Positions 1-7,969 of a DNA stretch of 38,263 nucleotides are shown piece after piece. The notes below the pieces were generated by a model. That model saw only the letters and a list, made by a program, of their open reading frames with translations, did not search any database and was not told the origin of the DNA. The DNA is from a virus: IMG/VR virus record IMGVR_UViG_3300034418_007523, positions 1-38,263 of that record. One strand, given 5' to 3'. The position numbers and the translations under genes are program-made. How positions within the stretch are numbered: position 1 is the stretch's first letter; every line of letters begins with the position of its first letter.

Positions 1-15
1 TCATTGCTCTGAGGA

Positions 16-324
16 TCAACCCCCCCATCCCCAGTGGTGTAATGGGTCTATGGGGAAGCCGTTAGCGTCACACCCTATGACCTTGCCTGACTTCTCTTGT
101 CTCTGTTTGTGGCTGTCATGGCATCGCTTACACAATGCCTGCCAGTTATCTCTATCCCAGAACAGTCTCATGTCTCCCCTGTGTGGGGTGATGTGGTCTA
201 CTACCTTTGATGGGGTGAGCCTGTCTATCTCTTTGCACATTACACATAAAGGATGGACTGATAGATACAATGCCCTGGCTTTACGCCACTGCCTGTCATA
301 AGGCTTAGATGATCCGTAGTTCAT
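16..324 (-). CDS. HNH endonuclease next to the terminase genes
   Basis: A 102-residue HNH nuclease. A zinc-type pair C27/C30, the core DH at 43-44, N60 and C65-x-x-C68-H69 form a complete beta-beta-alpha metal motif. In HK97-like cos phages a small HNH protein encoded beside the terminase genes helps terminase cut at cos. If the window ends are joined, this gene lies 35 bases upstream of the small terminase gene, which supports that role (known for the family; inferred here). The ATG start at 324 overlaps the stop of the upstream tail-associated gene, so translation is probably coupled. Confidence 0.88.
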   Translation of the reverse strand: MNYGSSKPYDRQWRKARALYLSVHPLCVMCKEIDRLTPSKVVDHITPHRGDMRLFWDRDNWQALCKRCHDSHKQRQEKSGKVIGCDANGFPIDPLHHWGWGG

Positions 325-644
325 CCCACTGATAGGGTGATTAACCCGTCCACTGTTTGGCTCTCGGACGTGCCGCAGGTAATCCTTATCTGGTATGTGC
401 CTGTTGTTGCAGCATCTACGGTGAACTGTATTGCTTCACCTATCGGTACACTCACGCCATTGATACTGAGCACACCTGTAGAGACAGCCTTGTTGGTAAT
501 GGTCAGCTCTGTGGTTGTTACCTCTACCACGGTGGGCGTACCTGTGAGGGTTTCCCCTGTGTCCAGCTTCCCACCAAAGTCCACTGCTATATGCCTCACC
601 TCACTGGCTGACATCTCATGTATCTGGGGGGCTGTGCTAGTCAT
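321..644 (-). CDS. Small beta-rich virion-associated protein
   Basis: About 107 residues from an ATG at 644; an in-frame GTG two codons upstream at 650 is also possible. The protein is rich in Thr, Val and Ser and ends in a pattern of alternating beta strands like a small Ig-like or fibre-tip domain. No family was recognised with certainty. It lies between the fibre genes and the HNH gene and overlaps both neighbours, so it belongs to the late structural operon. A role as a tail-fibre accessory or a small particle protein is inference. Confidence 0.7.
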   Translation of the reverse strand: MTSTAPQIHEMSASEVRHIAVDFGGKLDTGETLTGTPTVVEVTTTELTITNKAVSTGVLSINGVSVPIGEAIQFTVDAATTGTYQIRITCGTSESQTVDGLITLSVG

Positions 645-816
645 TGTCACCGTCTACTGTGTAATGTAATCGACTGAGAGGCAGGGTGTAGTGCATCCTT
701 GTCCCGCCCAGTGTGTACTCTAGGTATTCGTCTGCCAGGGTGTACTCAAGCCCCGGTACTCCTGGGGCCACTACATCAGCATCCCCAAATCTGAACAGGA
801 GCCAGAGCGTACCCAT
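637..816 (-). CDS. 59-residue protein with repeated YTL motifs
   Basis: A short ORF that starts with ATG at 816, sharing bases with the TGA stop of the 574-residue fibre gene (ATGA overlap), and stops with TAG at 637-639, inside the start of the next gene. The product begins MGTLWLLFRFGDADVVAPG. Its second half holds four near-repeats of a (E/H)YT(L/V) unit spaced 9 to 10 residues apart (around residues 24, 33, 42 and 51), with R-x-H-Y-T in the last two. I recall similar short phage proteins made of tandem HYTL repeats beside tail-fibre genes, but the function is unknown. It closes a gap that would otherwise be non-coding. Confidence 0.72.
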   Translation of the reverse strand: MGTLWLLFRFGDADVVAPGVPGLEYTLADEYLEYTLGGTRMHYTLPLSRLHYTVDGDND

Positions 817-2540
817 CAGGCAGGGTCTATTGTGGTGATTGGGTCTCCGGCAGTGGTGGTCACAGATGCCGACCAGCTTGCAGTGGTGTCATCTTCCTTG
901 GTCACTGTGAGCGTACCACCAGATATGGAGACTTTGTTTCTGTTCATTCTGAGCGCCTGACGTACTGTCCTGACTACATCGCTGCCTGAATCTGTCCCTG
1001 TGGACATATCCCTGTTTAAGATGGCATCAGCAATGGCGTTCCGCTCTGTAGCGGTAAGCACTACATCGGCATCGGTATCAGCCAGGATTGCATCCAGAAT
1101 CAGGTCGAGCCTGCCGCCATTTGTCCAATCGCCCTGTAGCTCATTGGTATCAATCAGTATTGCATCTGTGGACGCTTTAATGGCGCCTACATTGGCGTCC
1201 ACTGTGGCAAGGGCAGAGGCTGTGGCGGCACTGTCTGTGCCTCTCATATCCGTGTTGGTGGTACAGGTATCCACCAGATCGACATTCACAACAGCGCCAG
1301 CCAAGGTGGTAATGGCTCCATTGGATACAATGTCAGTGGCGGCTATGTTATTCAGTGCCGCTATATCAGCGGGGATACTTGTGCCGGTATCGACCAGAAT
1401 AGCATCCACATTAGAATCAATCGTTCCCAACTGGGTGTCCATGTTAGCCGAGGCCATGCCTACAGCAGAGCGCACACCGGCAGCGTCCAAATCATTCAGA
1501 TTAGTGTTAGCTGTCAAGACTCTTGTGCTGTATGTCCACACGTCCTCTGCGGTAATACCAGAACCACCGGCACCGGTGACCCACGCAGCATCGCCACGAT
1601 CTCTAATCGCTTCCAGTGAGTCAGTAGTACCTGAGAAGGTCGCACCTTTAATATCGGTCAAGTGCCCCTCAATGGTTGTGCCGGTATCTGTAAGGATTGC
1701 CGCCGTATCTGCCTTGATTGCGCCCAAACCATCTGTGCCATTGCTCAAATCTGTCTGTATGCCATCCACAACAGTGTCCACTGTGTCTACTTTGCCCTCG
1801 ATAGTCGTCAATGTGGCAGGTAGTGTTGTTCCTGTATCCACAAGAATGGCGTCCACGTTCGAGTCAACCGTAGCCAGGGCAGAAGCCTGTGCAATGCTTG
1901 TCATAGCCCCGGCATCTGGAATAACGTCTGTTACTGCCTTGATAGCAGCAACCTCTGTATCTATGTAACCCGCTATGGTGGCAAGTGTTGCTGGCAGCGT
2001 GGTTCCGGTGTCAGTCAAAATGGCATCCACGTTAGAATCGACCGTTGCTAATGCAGAAGCCGTTGCTGCGCTATCCGTTCCGCGCATATCGGTATTGGTT
2101 GTCACCGTATCGCAGAGATTGATAGAGGTGGCAGAAAGGTCAACGCTTGTGGTTGGGTTTTCGACGTTGCCCCAATCAATCCCAGCCGCGCCTGTTGCAG
2201 TCACATCAAGAGTGTTCCCGACTGTTATTTTTGGCCTGTACAGTTCAATGGTTCTTGTGACCGGAGCCATACCAGCGTGGGTGATATGGAAAACCATTTC
2301 CTCAGTATCATTACCAGAGCCGATGGTCATATCTTCATCAAGCAGTAATTCGTACACACCCGGCATATTTGATGAATCTGTTTCGTTAATCGTCGGGGTG
2401 GTCATTGCAGCCGCCACACCGCCATCTCTTGAACGATAAACGGTAAAGCTCGATAGCCCGGTTTCTCTGGTGGCAAAGTCAGTCGCATCGACCGCCACAA
2501 AATAAATATATTGGTCTGTGGTTCCGCTTGGAATCCTCAC
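816..2540 (-). CDS. Repeat-rich tail fibre protein
   Basis: A 574-residue protein starting at GTG 2540, with a strong GGAGGCG ribosome site about 7 bases upstream and a GTGA overlap with the previous gene. The N-terminal 110 residues look like a virion-attachment beta domain. The middle is a shaft of repeats built on a unit like SNVDAILTDTGT, with a duplicated block containing NTDMRGTDSAATASALATVD near residues 150 and 430. The C-terminal 80 residues carry a motif seen at the ends of many phage fibre proteins (VRTVRQALRMNRNK followed by a TLTVTKEDDTT strand). Receptor-facing fibre is the best reading; the exact receptor is unknown. Confidence 0.8.
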   Translation of the reverse strand: MRIPSGTTDQYIYFVAVDATDFATRETGLSSFTVYRSRDGGVAAAMTTPTINETDSSNMPGVYELLLDEDMTIGSGNDTEEMVFHITHAGMAPVTRTIELYRPKITVGNTLDVTATGAAGIDWGNVENPTTSVDLSATSINLCDTVTTNTDMRGTDSAATASALATVDSNVDAILTDTGTTLPATLATIAGYIDTEVAAIKAVTDVIPDAGAMTSIAQASALATVDSNVDAILVDTGTTLPATLTTIEGKVDTVDTVVDGIQTDLSNGTDGLGAIKADTAAILTDTGTTIEGHLTDIKGATFSGTTDSLEAIRDRGDAAWVTGAGGSGITAEDVWTYSTRVLTANTNLNDLDAAGVRSAVGMASANMDTQLGTIDSNVDAILVDTGTSIPADIAALNNIAATDIVSNGAITTLAGAVVNVDLVDTCTTNTDMRGTDSAATASALATVDANVGAIKASTDAILIDTNELQGDWTNGGRLDLILDAILADTDADVVLTATERNAIADAILNRDMSTGTDSGSDVVRTVRQALRMNRNKVSISGGTLTVTKEDDTTASWSASVTTTAGDPITTIDPA

Positions 2541-3841
2541 TGTAAAACGCCTCCAAGCCTATGTGCTGAGATAGTGGCAAACTGTCTGCCGAGATTTTGC
2601 GAACTAGGTGGAATTGCAGCCACTCCACCACCACCGCCGCCACTCGAGAAGGCAAAAGCCCACCCAAGAATAGCCGCCGCTGGATTGGTCGATAGCGTAT
2701 AAGTCCAGCCATTTGAATCGAGCGAATAGCCAGATGCCAGAAACGCATCTGCCGAACCTTGATAATCCAGCATCCTGAATTGATCGGATGACAGCGATTT
2801 ACAAACCGTATCTGCTGAACCATCTTCGTCTGACGTGCTTATGGTGTGTACTTGGCTGCTGTCTGTAAGCGCGAATGCGAGAGAAGCCGAGGGTGCAGCG
2901 GTGTCCAGCGTGTCATAAGCTGACGGGCCTTGAATTAAGCCCATTTGTGTAAATTCTGGCTGGAACGATAGACCGCTTTCTACCAGGTTCCCGCTTGTAG
3001 GGATGGACACGTCAGTAAGCGAGAAATCAACGCCAGCCGCAAACTTTAGCGCGAGCTGGATTGTTGTCGTGCTAGATGAGGAAGATGTAGTGTGGGTGTA
3101 GCCAGTTGATGTTATATCGCTGATCGTTAGGTTCCAGCGATTAGATCCAATTAAAGGCGCAACCAGTGCATAGGTATCAGATGCTATTGTGTTCTGGTCG
3201 CCAGATGATGACCCGCTGTCTCCACAAAACCCGATAGATTTCTGTGTCGGGGTTGTAGCGTTATCGTTGATAACACAGCCGTATGCAAATGGAGAGTGAA
3301 CTAGCCCACCGCTTGACGAACTAAAGTTGTGCGCGAGAAACAGCACATCGAACTCAAAGCCGATGCCTGTGTATGTCTGCGCGGCAGTGCTTGATTGAAG
3401 CCCTCGCTCGACGCACTTAACAGAATCAAGATCAGCCCCACCCCATAGAACCACGGTCAATAAATAACCGGCCGGGACAGCGTTGCTATCTACACTAACT
3501 CGAACCCCGTCGGCAATCCATGAGACAAAATCTAAACTACATTTGGTACCTCCGTTTGGATCAGCCACTATGGCAATAGAGCTGCCGCCAAAACCGGGAG
3601 TCCTTTGAGTGTCAGTGCTAGTCTGACCATCCTCATTAGCAATAGACACGCAGGTCGAGTAAGTGCCGTCAGAGAACCCAGCAGATACAGCTCCATGTGA
3701 AGCAATGGTATCGTCAGTGACTGCTTCTGACAAAAAGAACTGAGCAGCTTTGGGCGTACCAAAACCTGAGATTGTTATGTCTTGATTGCCGGTAGCAGTA
3801 TTAACCGCAACAACTGTAAACTCGCGCTTAACGTCAGCCAT
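2537..3841 (-). CDS. Tail-associated structural protein, unknown family
   Basis: About 434 residues from ATG at 3841, whose first base is the last base of the upstream TAA stop (TAATG). An in-frame extension to 3868 would overlap the upstream gene and is not preferred. The protein is rich in Ser, Thr, Gly and Asp with predicted beta strands, no signal peptide and a Gly-rich stretch near the C-terminus before the IPPSSQNLGRQF tail. I recognise the opening (TISGFGTPKAAQFFLSEAV) only as a type seen in uncharacterised phage proteins. Its place between other late tail-region genes suggests a virion component. Confidence 0.7.
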   Translation of the reverse strand: MADVKREFTVVAVNTATGNQDITISGFGTPKAAQFFLSEAVTDDTIASHGAVSAGFSDGTYSTCVSIANEDGQTSTDTQRTPGFGGSSIAIVADPNGGTKCSLDFVSWIADGVRVSVDSNAVPAGYLLTVVLWGGADLDSVKCVERGLQSSTAAQTYTGIGFEFDVLFLAHNFSSSSGGLVHSPFAYGCVINDNATTPTQKSIGFCGDSGSSSGDQNTIASDTYALVAPLIGSNRWNLTISDITSTGYTHTTSSSSSTTTIQLALKFAAGVDFSLTDVSIPTSGNLVESGLSFQPEFTQMGLIQGPSAYDTLDTAAPSASLAFALTDSSQVHTISTSDEDGSADTVCKSLSSDQFRMLDYQGSADAFLASGYSLDSNGWTYTLSTNPAAAILGWAFAFSSGGGGGGVAAIPPSSQNLGRQFATISAHRLGGVLQ

Positions 3842-6372
3842 TATTCTGTTGCACCACTGTCCAGCCAATCGCCTATAGCTTTTAGCTCAACCACAGTCAG
3901 GTCTACCGGATGATCGGCACCAAAATCAATATCATCGGCATACAGGTCATCGGTGCGACCATCGGTGCGCTCGTTCGCGGCCTTCCAGTACAGCAGGCTT
4001 TCACGGGCATACATGCTGTTGACGTATTTACTGGTGTAGGGCCGCTGTAAACCATACTTTCTGGTTTCGTTGGTGGAGCTGGTCATCTGCACTTTCAGGT
4101 GTTCCGGTAATACTTTCTGCGCGTAGTCCAGCGCCAGATCATCGTAATCGTATAGCGGCACATCACCGCCAACCGCATGGCAGCTTGTGCATTTCGCCTC
4201 AAAGATCGGTTTGATGTCTTTAGTGTAAGTGGGCACCGGCATGGCTTCCGTCAGGTCAAATGCCGGGGCACTGAACGCCATTGATTGTTCGTAGGGGCGG
4301 CCTTCTTTGGCATGCAGGTGACAACCCATACAGACGCGCTTCTCGCCCTGCCGCAATGACTGGGGAACCTGATCGCGTTTAATGATTCGTCCGTCTGAAT
4401 CTACCCCCGCCATCACATAGGGCGTTTCGCAGGGCAGTTCCGCCTTGAATGATTTGTCCGCCAGCAGTGGCACATCACCCAACAGCCTTAAATTGTTTCC
4501 TGTTCGGTTTGGTGGGCGAGAATACTCGCGGTTCGGGATGACCTCATAAAATCGGATTGCAGCTAATTCGCTATGATCTATGGCTTCCATCAACGCGCCG
4601 TTGTTGTTGACGGTTTTGTACTGCTCATTAAATACCCACGCATCGCGGTAGTTGAGCGCATCGGTTGACCCGGCATCAGAACTGGCAATCTGACAGGAGC
4701 CGTCATCGGTGTTAACCAGTGCCGGTGTGGGAATGTCTCTCGATACCACCACACGGGCGCTGAACTCGTGCCACTCTGGGCGATCAACGATTTTAACCAG
4801 ATCATCGGGCGAGTCACTTGGTATCACGGTGGTTTTATACAGACCCACATCACAGCCGATGTCGTCTCCGATCTTGTCCGGGGTGCTGGGTACACCTGTT
4901 GCGACTTGCGTACACATGCCGTTACCCACGGACAATAGAAGTTGATTGTCTGGAGTCCCTTCGGGCCAGCCCACTTTCCCGAGGTATTTACCATTCTCAT
5001 CTTTGCGGGATGTGGCGTCCTCAGAAGTAGACCAAATCGCTGCGCTGTAAAGATTTTCTGGATTAAATTCTGGCGCTGGGCCTTCAATGCCGTGCAGTTC
5101 AGGCTCCCAGCACACAACATCACCCAGGCCGAGGTTATTGGCTCGGTAATAATTCACTGTGCAAATGTCGTCATTGGCCCGCTGACCCAAAAAGTGCAGG
5201 GCTTTTCGTGTATTGCTGCGAGGATTTGAGCCAATCAATCGGGTGCCGTGTGCCCCAATCAATGCTGTCATATCCCCGCCACGGTAATCCATATCCAGTA
5301 TTTGCCACATATTGCTACTGGTTCCGGGCCAATTAATACTGCCATTGGTGGAGCCATACGATAAGTTGTGGCTTAACCACTGCGAGCTGTAGGCAACCCG
5401 GCCATTATTCAATAGAAAGGGGTGCAGGGCCGCCGTCACTTCGTGAGGGGTAATGTCTTTGACGTTCGTGCCATTTTCATCTGCTATGTAGATGCGGGGT
5501 TCTCTATCCCCAGAGTGGTTTATGCGATCCCGAAACGGCGCATAAAACCCATCCCGAGTGGAGCCAAACATCATTTTTCCGTTGGGCAACCATATCGGGG
5601 AAATGTCTTTATTGCCCTGATTGTGGGGCCATGCGGTCAGAGACTCACTCGCAATGTCATAGATGTAAATGCGGGCGTCCGTGTTCGAGCCATTGAGCTG
5701 CTGGGGCGGGTAGTTGCGATTCTCGGGCCACGGTGGTTTTAGTCCGTCGGCTGAGTAGACAGAGAAGGCAATCTTTGAACCGTCCAGTGACGGCATGGCA
5801 TCGAACGGCACACAGGGCCGTGCTTTGTCCATGCAGTCATAGATGATTTTCTCAGTGCCATCTTCCGCCCGCAGCACCAACTGCCCCGGCGCGTTGAAGC
5901 CATCGAACTGGCGACCCACTTCCGGCAGGGAGTCCATATAGTCCCAGTTGTCGCTGGTGTAGTCGCCGCTGCTCAGTGTAACGGTGTGTTCACCGTGAGT
6001 GCGAGGGACGCGGGTATAAACAATCACCTCGTCGCTTGGCGTGGGATCAACCACAACGGGCGGTTCTTCTGGCTCTGGCTCCGGTTCTGGATCATCCACG
6101 CCGTCATCGGGTGGCGTGACAGCATCACCGCTTGTTTCAATCGTGGCCGTTGGACGGATCACTTTGTAAGTGCCGTAGGGAAGGTTAAGCACCTTCTCCA
6201 GCGCCTTTTCATTGCTTGTTGATCCAGGAACACCATCGATGGGCACACCGTTCTCGTCGGCAATGATCAGGTTGGGCCATGTGGTCTTAACATCGCCAAA
6301 GGCATAACAGCCTATGACAAGACCAAGGATCAAACCTAAACAGCAATGTATAAGGATTGCTTTGTAGTTCAT
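3841..6372 (-). CDS. Exported beta-propeller dihaem protein, hydrazine-synthase-alpha-like
   Basis: An 843-residue protein with an N-terminal signal (residues 1-22) ending in a lipobox-like V-I-G-C22, then a Pro/Glu-rich linker (about 85-112). The middle holds propeller blades with PD40/TolB-like motifs near 193-207, 257-274 (ISPIWLPNGKMMFGSTRDG) and 316-330. The region from about 610 matches the pattern of the hydrazine synthase alpha middle domain (RLLGDVPLL, RQGEKRVCMGCH). Two c-type haem motifs are visible, CMGCH near 680 and CTSCH near 727, the second inside a DIKPIFEAKC-type cytochrome segment. It overlaps the lipase gene by ATGA and the next gene by one base, so it is part of the late operon, not a separately promoted insert. 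Export, lipidation and haem attachment are predicted. Hydrazine chemistry is not implied, since this domain occurs in other multihaem proteins. Confidence 0.88.
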   Translation of the reverse strand: MNYKAILIHCCLGLILGLVIGCYAFGDVKTTWPNLIIADENGVPIDGVPGSTSNEKALEKVLNLPYGTYKVIRPTATIETSGDAVTPPDDGVDDPEPEPEPEEPPVVVDPTPSDEVIVYTRVPRTHGEHTVTLSSGDYTSDNWDYMDSLPEVGRQFDGFNAPGQLVLRAEDGTEKIIYDCMDKARPCVPFDAMPSLDGSKIAFSVYSADGLKPPWPENRNYPPQQLNGSNTDARIYIYDIASESLTAWPHNQGNKDISPIWLPNGKMMFGSTRDGFYAPFRDRINHSGDREPRIYIADENGTNVKDITPHEVTAALHPFLLNNGRVAYSSQWLSHNLSYGSTNGSINWPGTSSNMWQILDMDYRGGDMTALIGAHGTRLIGSNPRSNTRKALHFLGQRANDDICTVNYYRANNLGLGDVVCWEPELHGIEGPAPEFNPENLYSAAIWSTSEDATSRKDENGKYLGKVGWPEGTPDNQLLLSVGNGMCTQVATGVPSTPDKIGDDIGCDVGLYKTTVIPSDSPDDLVKIVDRPEWHEFSARVVVSRDIPTPALVNTDDGSCQIASSDAGSTDALNYRDAWVFNEQYKTVNNNGALMEAIDHSELAAIRFYEVIPNREYSRPPNRTGNNLRLLGDVPLLADKSFKAELPCETPYVMAGVDSDGRIIKRDQVPQSLRQGEKRVCMGCHLHAKEGRPYEQSMAFSAPAFDLTEAMPVPTYTKDIKPIFEAKCTSCHAVGGDVPLYDYDDLALDYAQKVLPEHLKVQMTSSTNETRKYGLQRPYTSKYVNSMYARESLLYWKAANERTDGRTDDLYADDIDFGADHPVDLTVVELKAIGDWLDSGATE

Positions 6373-7019
6373 AAATTCCTGTTTTCCAGTGCAGCCATAT
6401 ACCGCTCGATTCCGTGAGCAGATCGACTAATACCGGGTTTTTTGTTCAGATATGTACGCTCGACCGAAGTTGAACCCCAAGGTGGGGCAAACCTGATCCA
6501 GTCGTTTTCGTTTAAATAGGAAGTAGTGGGTATCTTCATCGACCGGTAGCGTTCTTCTGCTTTCCAGTAAAAACTGGCAGGCTCACCAAATACAACCACC
6601 TCTGAAACGCTTAGGCTCATCCACTTGAGAATAGCAGCCATCTGTACCGCCATCGCAGCGCCTAGACTGTGCCCCGTCAGAATAATGGGCTTGTTGATCT
6701 TCACTAGGCGAAGCGCATACCGCTCACACCATGAAACCGCAGCACGACCAAAGCCCTTGTGAACTTGTGAGCCGTTAGGCATTGAATAAGGCCAGAAACG
6801 AAGGTCTTTAAATACGTCCCTGGCGTTCCTGATACCGTTAAGGCTGAAATTGCCAGCCAAGACTGACTCGCGCATCTCAGTACCACGGCATGAAATCTCT
6901 GTATATCCGCCACGCTGCCTAACCAGTGCGTCATTCTCCGATACCGACCAAATATCCGTCCTGCTTGAATCATAAGAATCGTTGCACAGCACAGCTAGAT
7001 CGTAGTGTGTTGGCTGCAT
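6369..7019 (-). CDS. Class 3 lipase-like alpha/beta hydrolase
   Basis: A 216-residue protein of the fungal-type (class 3) lipase family. The nucleophile elbow GHSLG places Ser118, Asp173 sits in NENDW and His202 in AHGIERY, giving a complete catalytic triad in the right order. A conserved RGT near 45-47 lies in the oxyanion region. No signal peptide is visible, so access to membrane lipids would follow holin action or occur in the virion. It is directly downstream of the endolysin/lipoprotein region and overlaps the next gene by ATGA. It could help disrupt the outer membrane at lysis or act in the tail; the sequence does not decide. Confidence 0.85.
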   Translation of the reverse strand: MQPTHYDLAVLCNDSYDSSRTDIWSVSENDALVRQRGGYTEISCRGTEMRESVLAGNFSLNGIRNARDVFKDLRFWPYSMPNGSQVHKGFGRAAVSWCERYALRLVKINKPIILTGHSLGAAMAVQMAAILKWMSLSVSEVVVFGEPASFYWKAEERYRSMKIPTTSYLNENDWIRFAPPWGSTSVERTYLNKKPGISRSAHGIERYMAALENRNL

Positions 7020-7132
7020 GGCGGTATCTCGGTTTGAACGGTGTTGCCTTCAACGGTGACAATATCAATGGTTGTCACAGCAACAGTGCATCCGGTTAAG
7101 GCGACGGCGGTGACAAAAATAAGAAATTTCAG
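6995..7132 (-). CDS. Candidate small lipoprotein lacking a normal start codon
   Basis: An open frame fills the gap between the endolysin and lipase genes. It encodes a signal-like segment ending in a lipobox (LKFLIFVTAVALTGC) and then about 30 residues, stopping at TAG 6995-6997 inside the lipase gene. Upstream in this frame there is a TGA, then codons for Arg, Lys, Lys, Ser, Ala, Ile and Leu, with no ATG, GTG or TTG. A CTG at 7132 or ATC at 7135 would have to serve as start, or initiation is coupled to the endolysin stop at 7129. By position it could be an outer-membrane spanin (Rz1-like) or a lysis lipoprotein. No separate Rz was seen. A base change that destroyed the start is the alternative. 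Confidence 0.5.
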   Translation of the reverse strand: MKFLIFVTAVALTGCTVAVTTIDIVTVEGNTVQTEIPPCSQHTTI

Positions 7133-7443
7133 GATTGCGCTTTTCTTTCGTCAAACTCGACGTGGATATGATCGCTTTCGATCACCACGTCATAGCAGAA
7201 CCCAAGCCTGGAGGCGATGGCGCTTGCCACCTGTATGATTTCATCCTGATTTGAGAAATAGTGTGTCCGCAGGTCGATAGCTAGACCCTTGTAATGGTAA
7301 GAGTCATCCCCGTGTTTCCCGTCCGTGATTGAAGTAATAACAAGGTTGTGGCCCTGTAATGCGTACACCTCATTAGCGACGATGGCGGCAATCATGATCT
7401 CTGGTCGCATGCCAAGCGGGTTAACCCCTTTTTTCAGCATCAT
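7129..7443 (-). CDS. Endolysin, M15-type L-Ala-D-Glu peptidase
   Basis: About 104 residues from ATG at 7443; the longer frame to 7551 would overlap the holin gene heavily. The M15 zinc peptidase signature is complete: S48-x-H50-x-x-G53-x-A55-x-D57 and the C-terminal H92-x-H94, giving the metal ligands His50, Asp57 and His94. Length and motif order match small phage endolysins that cleave the peptide stem of peptidoglycan. No signal peptide is seen, so release depends on the upstream holin. The start overlaps the end of the holin gene. Confidence 0.88.
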   Translation of the reverse strand: MMLKKGVNPLGMRPEIMIAAIVANEVYALQGHNLVITSITDGKHGDDSYHYKGLAIDLRTHYFSNQDEIIQVASAIASRLGFCYDVVIESDHIHVEFDERKAQS

Positions 7444-7762
7444 TTCGCTCGTCCTGCTTATGCATTGAATCCATCTTTGCGTCAAACAGTTTTTCCTCAC
7501 GCTTGTCACGGCGATAGAAAACAATGGCCTGTAAGACCAAACTGACAACACCGACGATGATCCCAGCCATCACGCCATAATCGGCAACCGTCATCCAGTT
7601 CTGGTCTGTCATGGCAGTTTTAGCGGCTCCACTGGCAGCGGCAATACCACCACCAGCAACAGATAGCTTGGGCGTTACAGAGGCAACTACCTGCTCGATT
7701 CCTTGAACTTTCTCTGTAAACAAAGCGCCAATGCTCAAAACAAACTCCTGATCGGCAGACAT
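7421..7762 (-). CDS. Putative holin
   Basis: 113 residues from ATG at 7762. One clear membrane segment spans about residues 63-83 (VMAGIIVGVVSLVLQAIVF), followed by a strongly charged cytoplasmic-type tail rich in Lys, Arg, Asp and Glu. A Gly/Ala-rich stretch at 36-50 may be a second weaker segment. This arrangement resembles HP1-type phage holins. The ATG follows directly after the T-run of an intrinsic terminator, with no good ribosome site. An internal Met at about 51 has a GGAG further upstream, so a second start is possible. The gene directly precedes the endolysin. Confidence 0.8.
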   Translation of the reverse strand: MSADQEFVLSIGALFTEKVQGIEQVVASVTPKLSVAGGGIAAASGAAKTAMTDQNWMTVADYGVMAGIIVGVVSLVLQAIVFYRRDKREEKLFDAKMDSMHKQDERNDAEKRG

Positions 7763-7786
7763 AAAAAAACCGCCACTGTGGGCGGT
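7763..7786 (-). terminator. Intrinsic terminator immediately before the holin
   Basis: Minus strand: six-base stem ACCGCC / GGCGGT with loop CACAGT, followed by seven T residues that run straight into the holin ATG. Late transcripts must read through it to express lysis and structural genes. Confidence 0.8.
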
Positions 7787-7923
7787 CACGAATTTAGAAA
7801 CCCCTCGCAGGGAGCTGATCTTACGGGTAGCTGGAGGGGTATGGCCCATCATGGGCAAAAGGCTGAACCCCCGGACAATGTATGCCGCAGGGATTCGGAT
7901 ATTCATCACGCAAAAGGCGAATG

Positions 7924-7948
7924 AAAAAAGCCCCGCTATCTGCGAGGC
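7924..7948 (-). terminator. Intrinsic terminator just downstream of the putative late promoter
   Basis: Minus strand: seven-base stem GCCTCGC / GCGGGGC (one G-T pair), loop AGATA, then six T residues. It lies about 20-40 bases after the predicted start of the late promoter, so it would cut transcription to a very short RNA unless antiterminated. Confidence 0.75.
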
Positions 7949-7969
7949 CCAGTATTAGATACTAATAAC

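Noticed and set aside
1000-2439. Long open frames of 322 and 154 codons on the plus strand
   Set aside because: Mirror of the repeat-rich fibre gene; Ser/Val/Ala-biased, no ribosome sites, against the direction of the operon.
3841-6372. Calling the haem protein a true hydrazine synthase subunit
   Set aside because: No beta/gamma subunits are encoded, and the domain occurs in other exported multihaem proteins; only domain similarity is claimed.
7787-7923. In-frame extension of the holin gene to 7909, and a possible tRNA
   Set aside because: The extension crosses a terminator and lacks a ribosome site. No cloverleaf with proper T-arm could be drawn on either strand.
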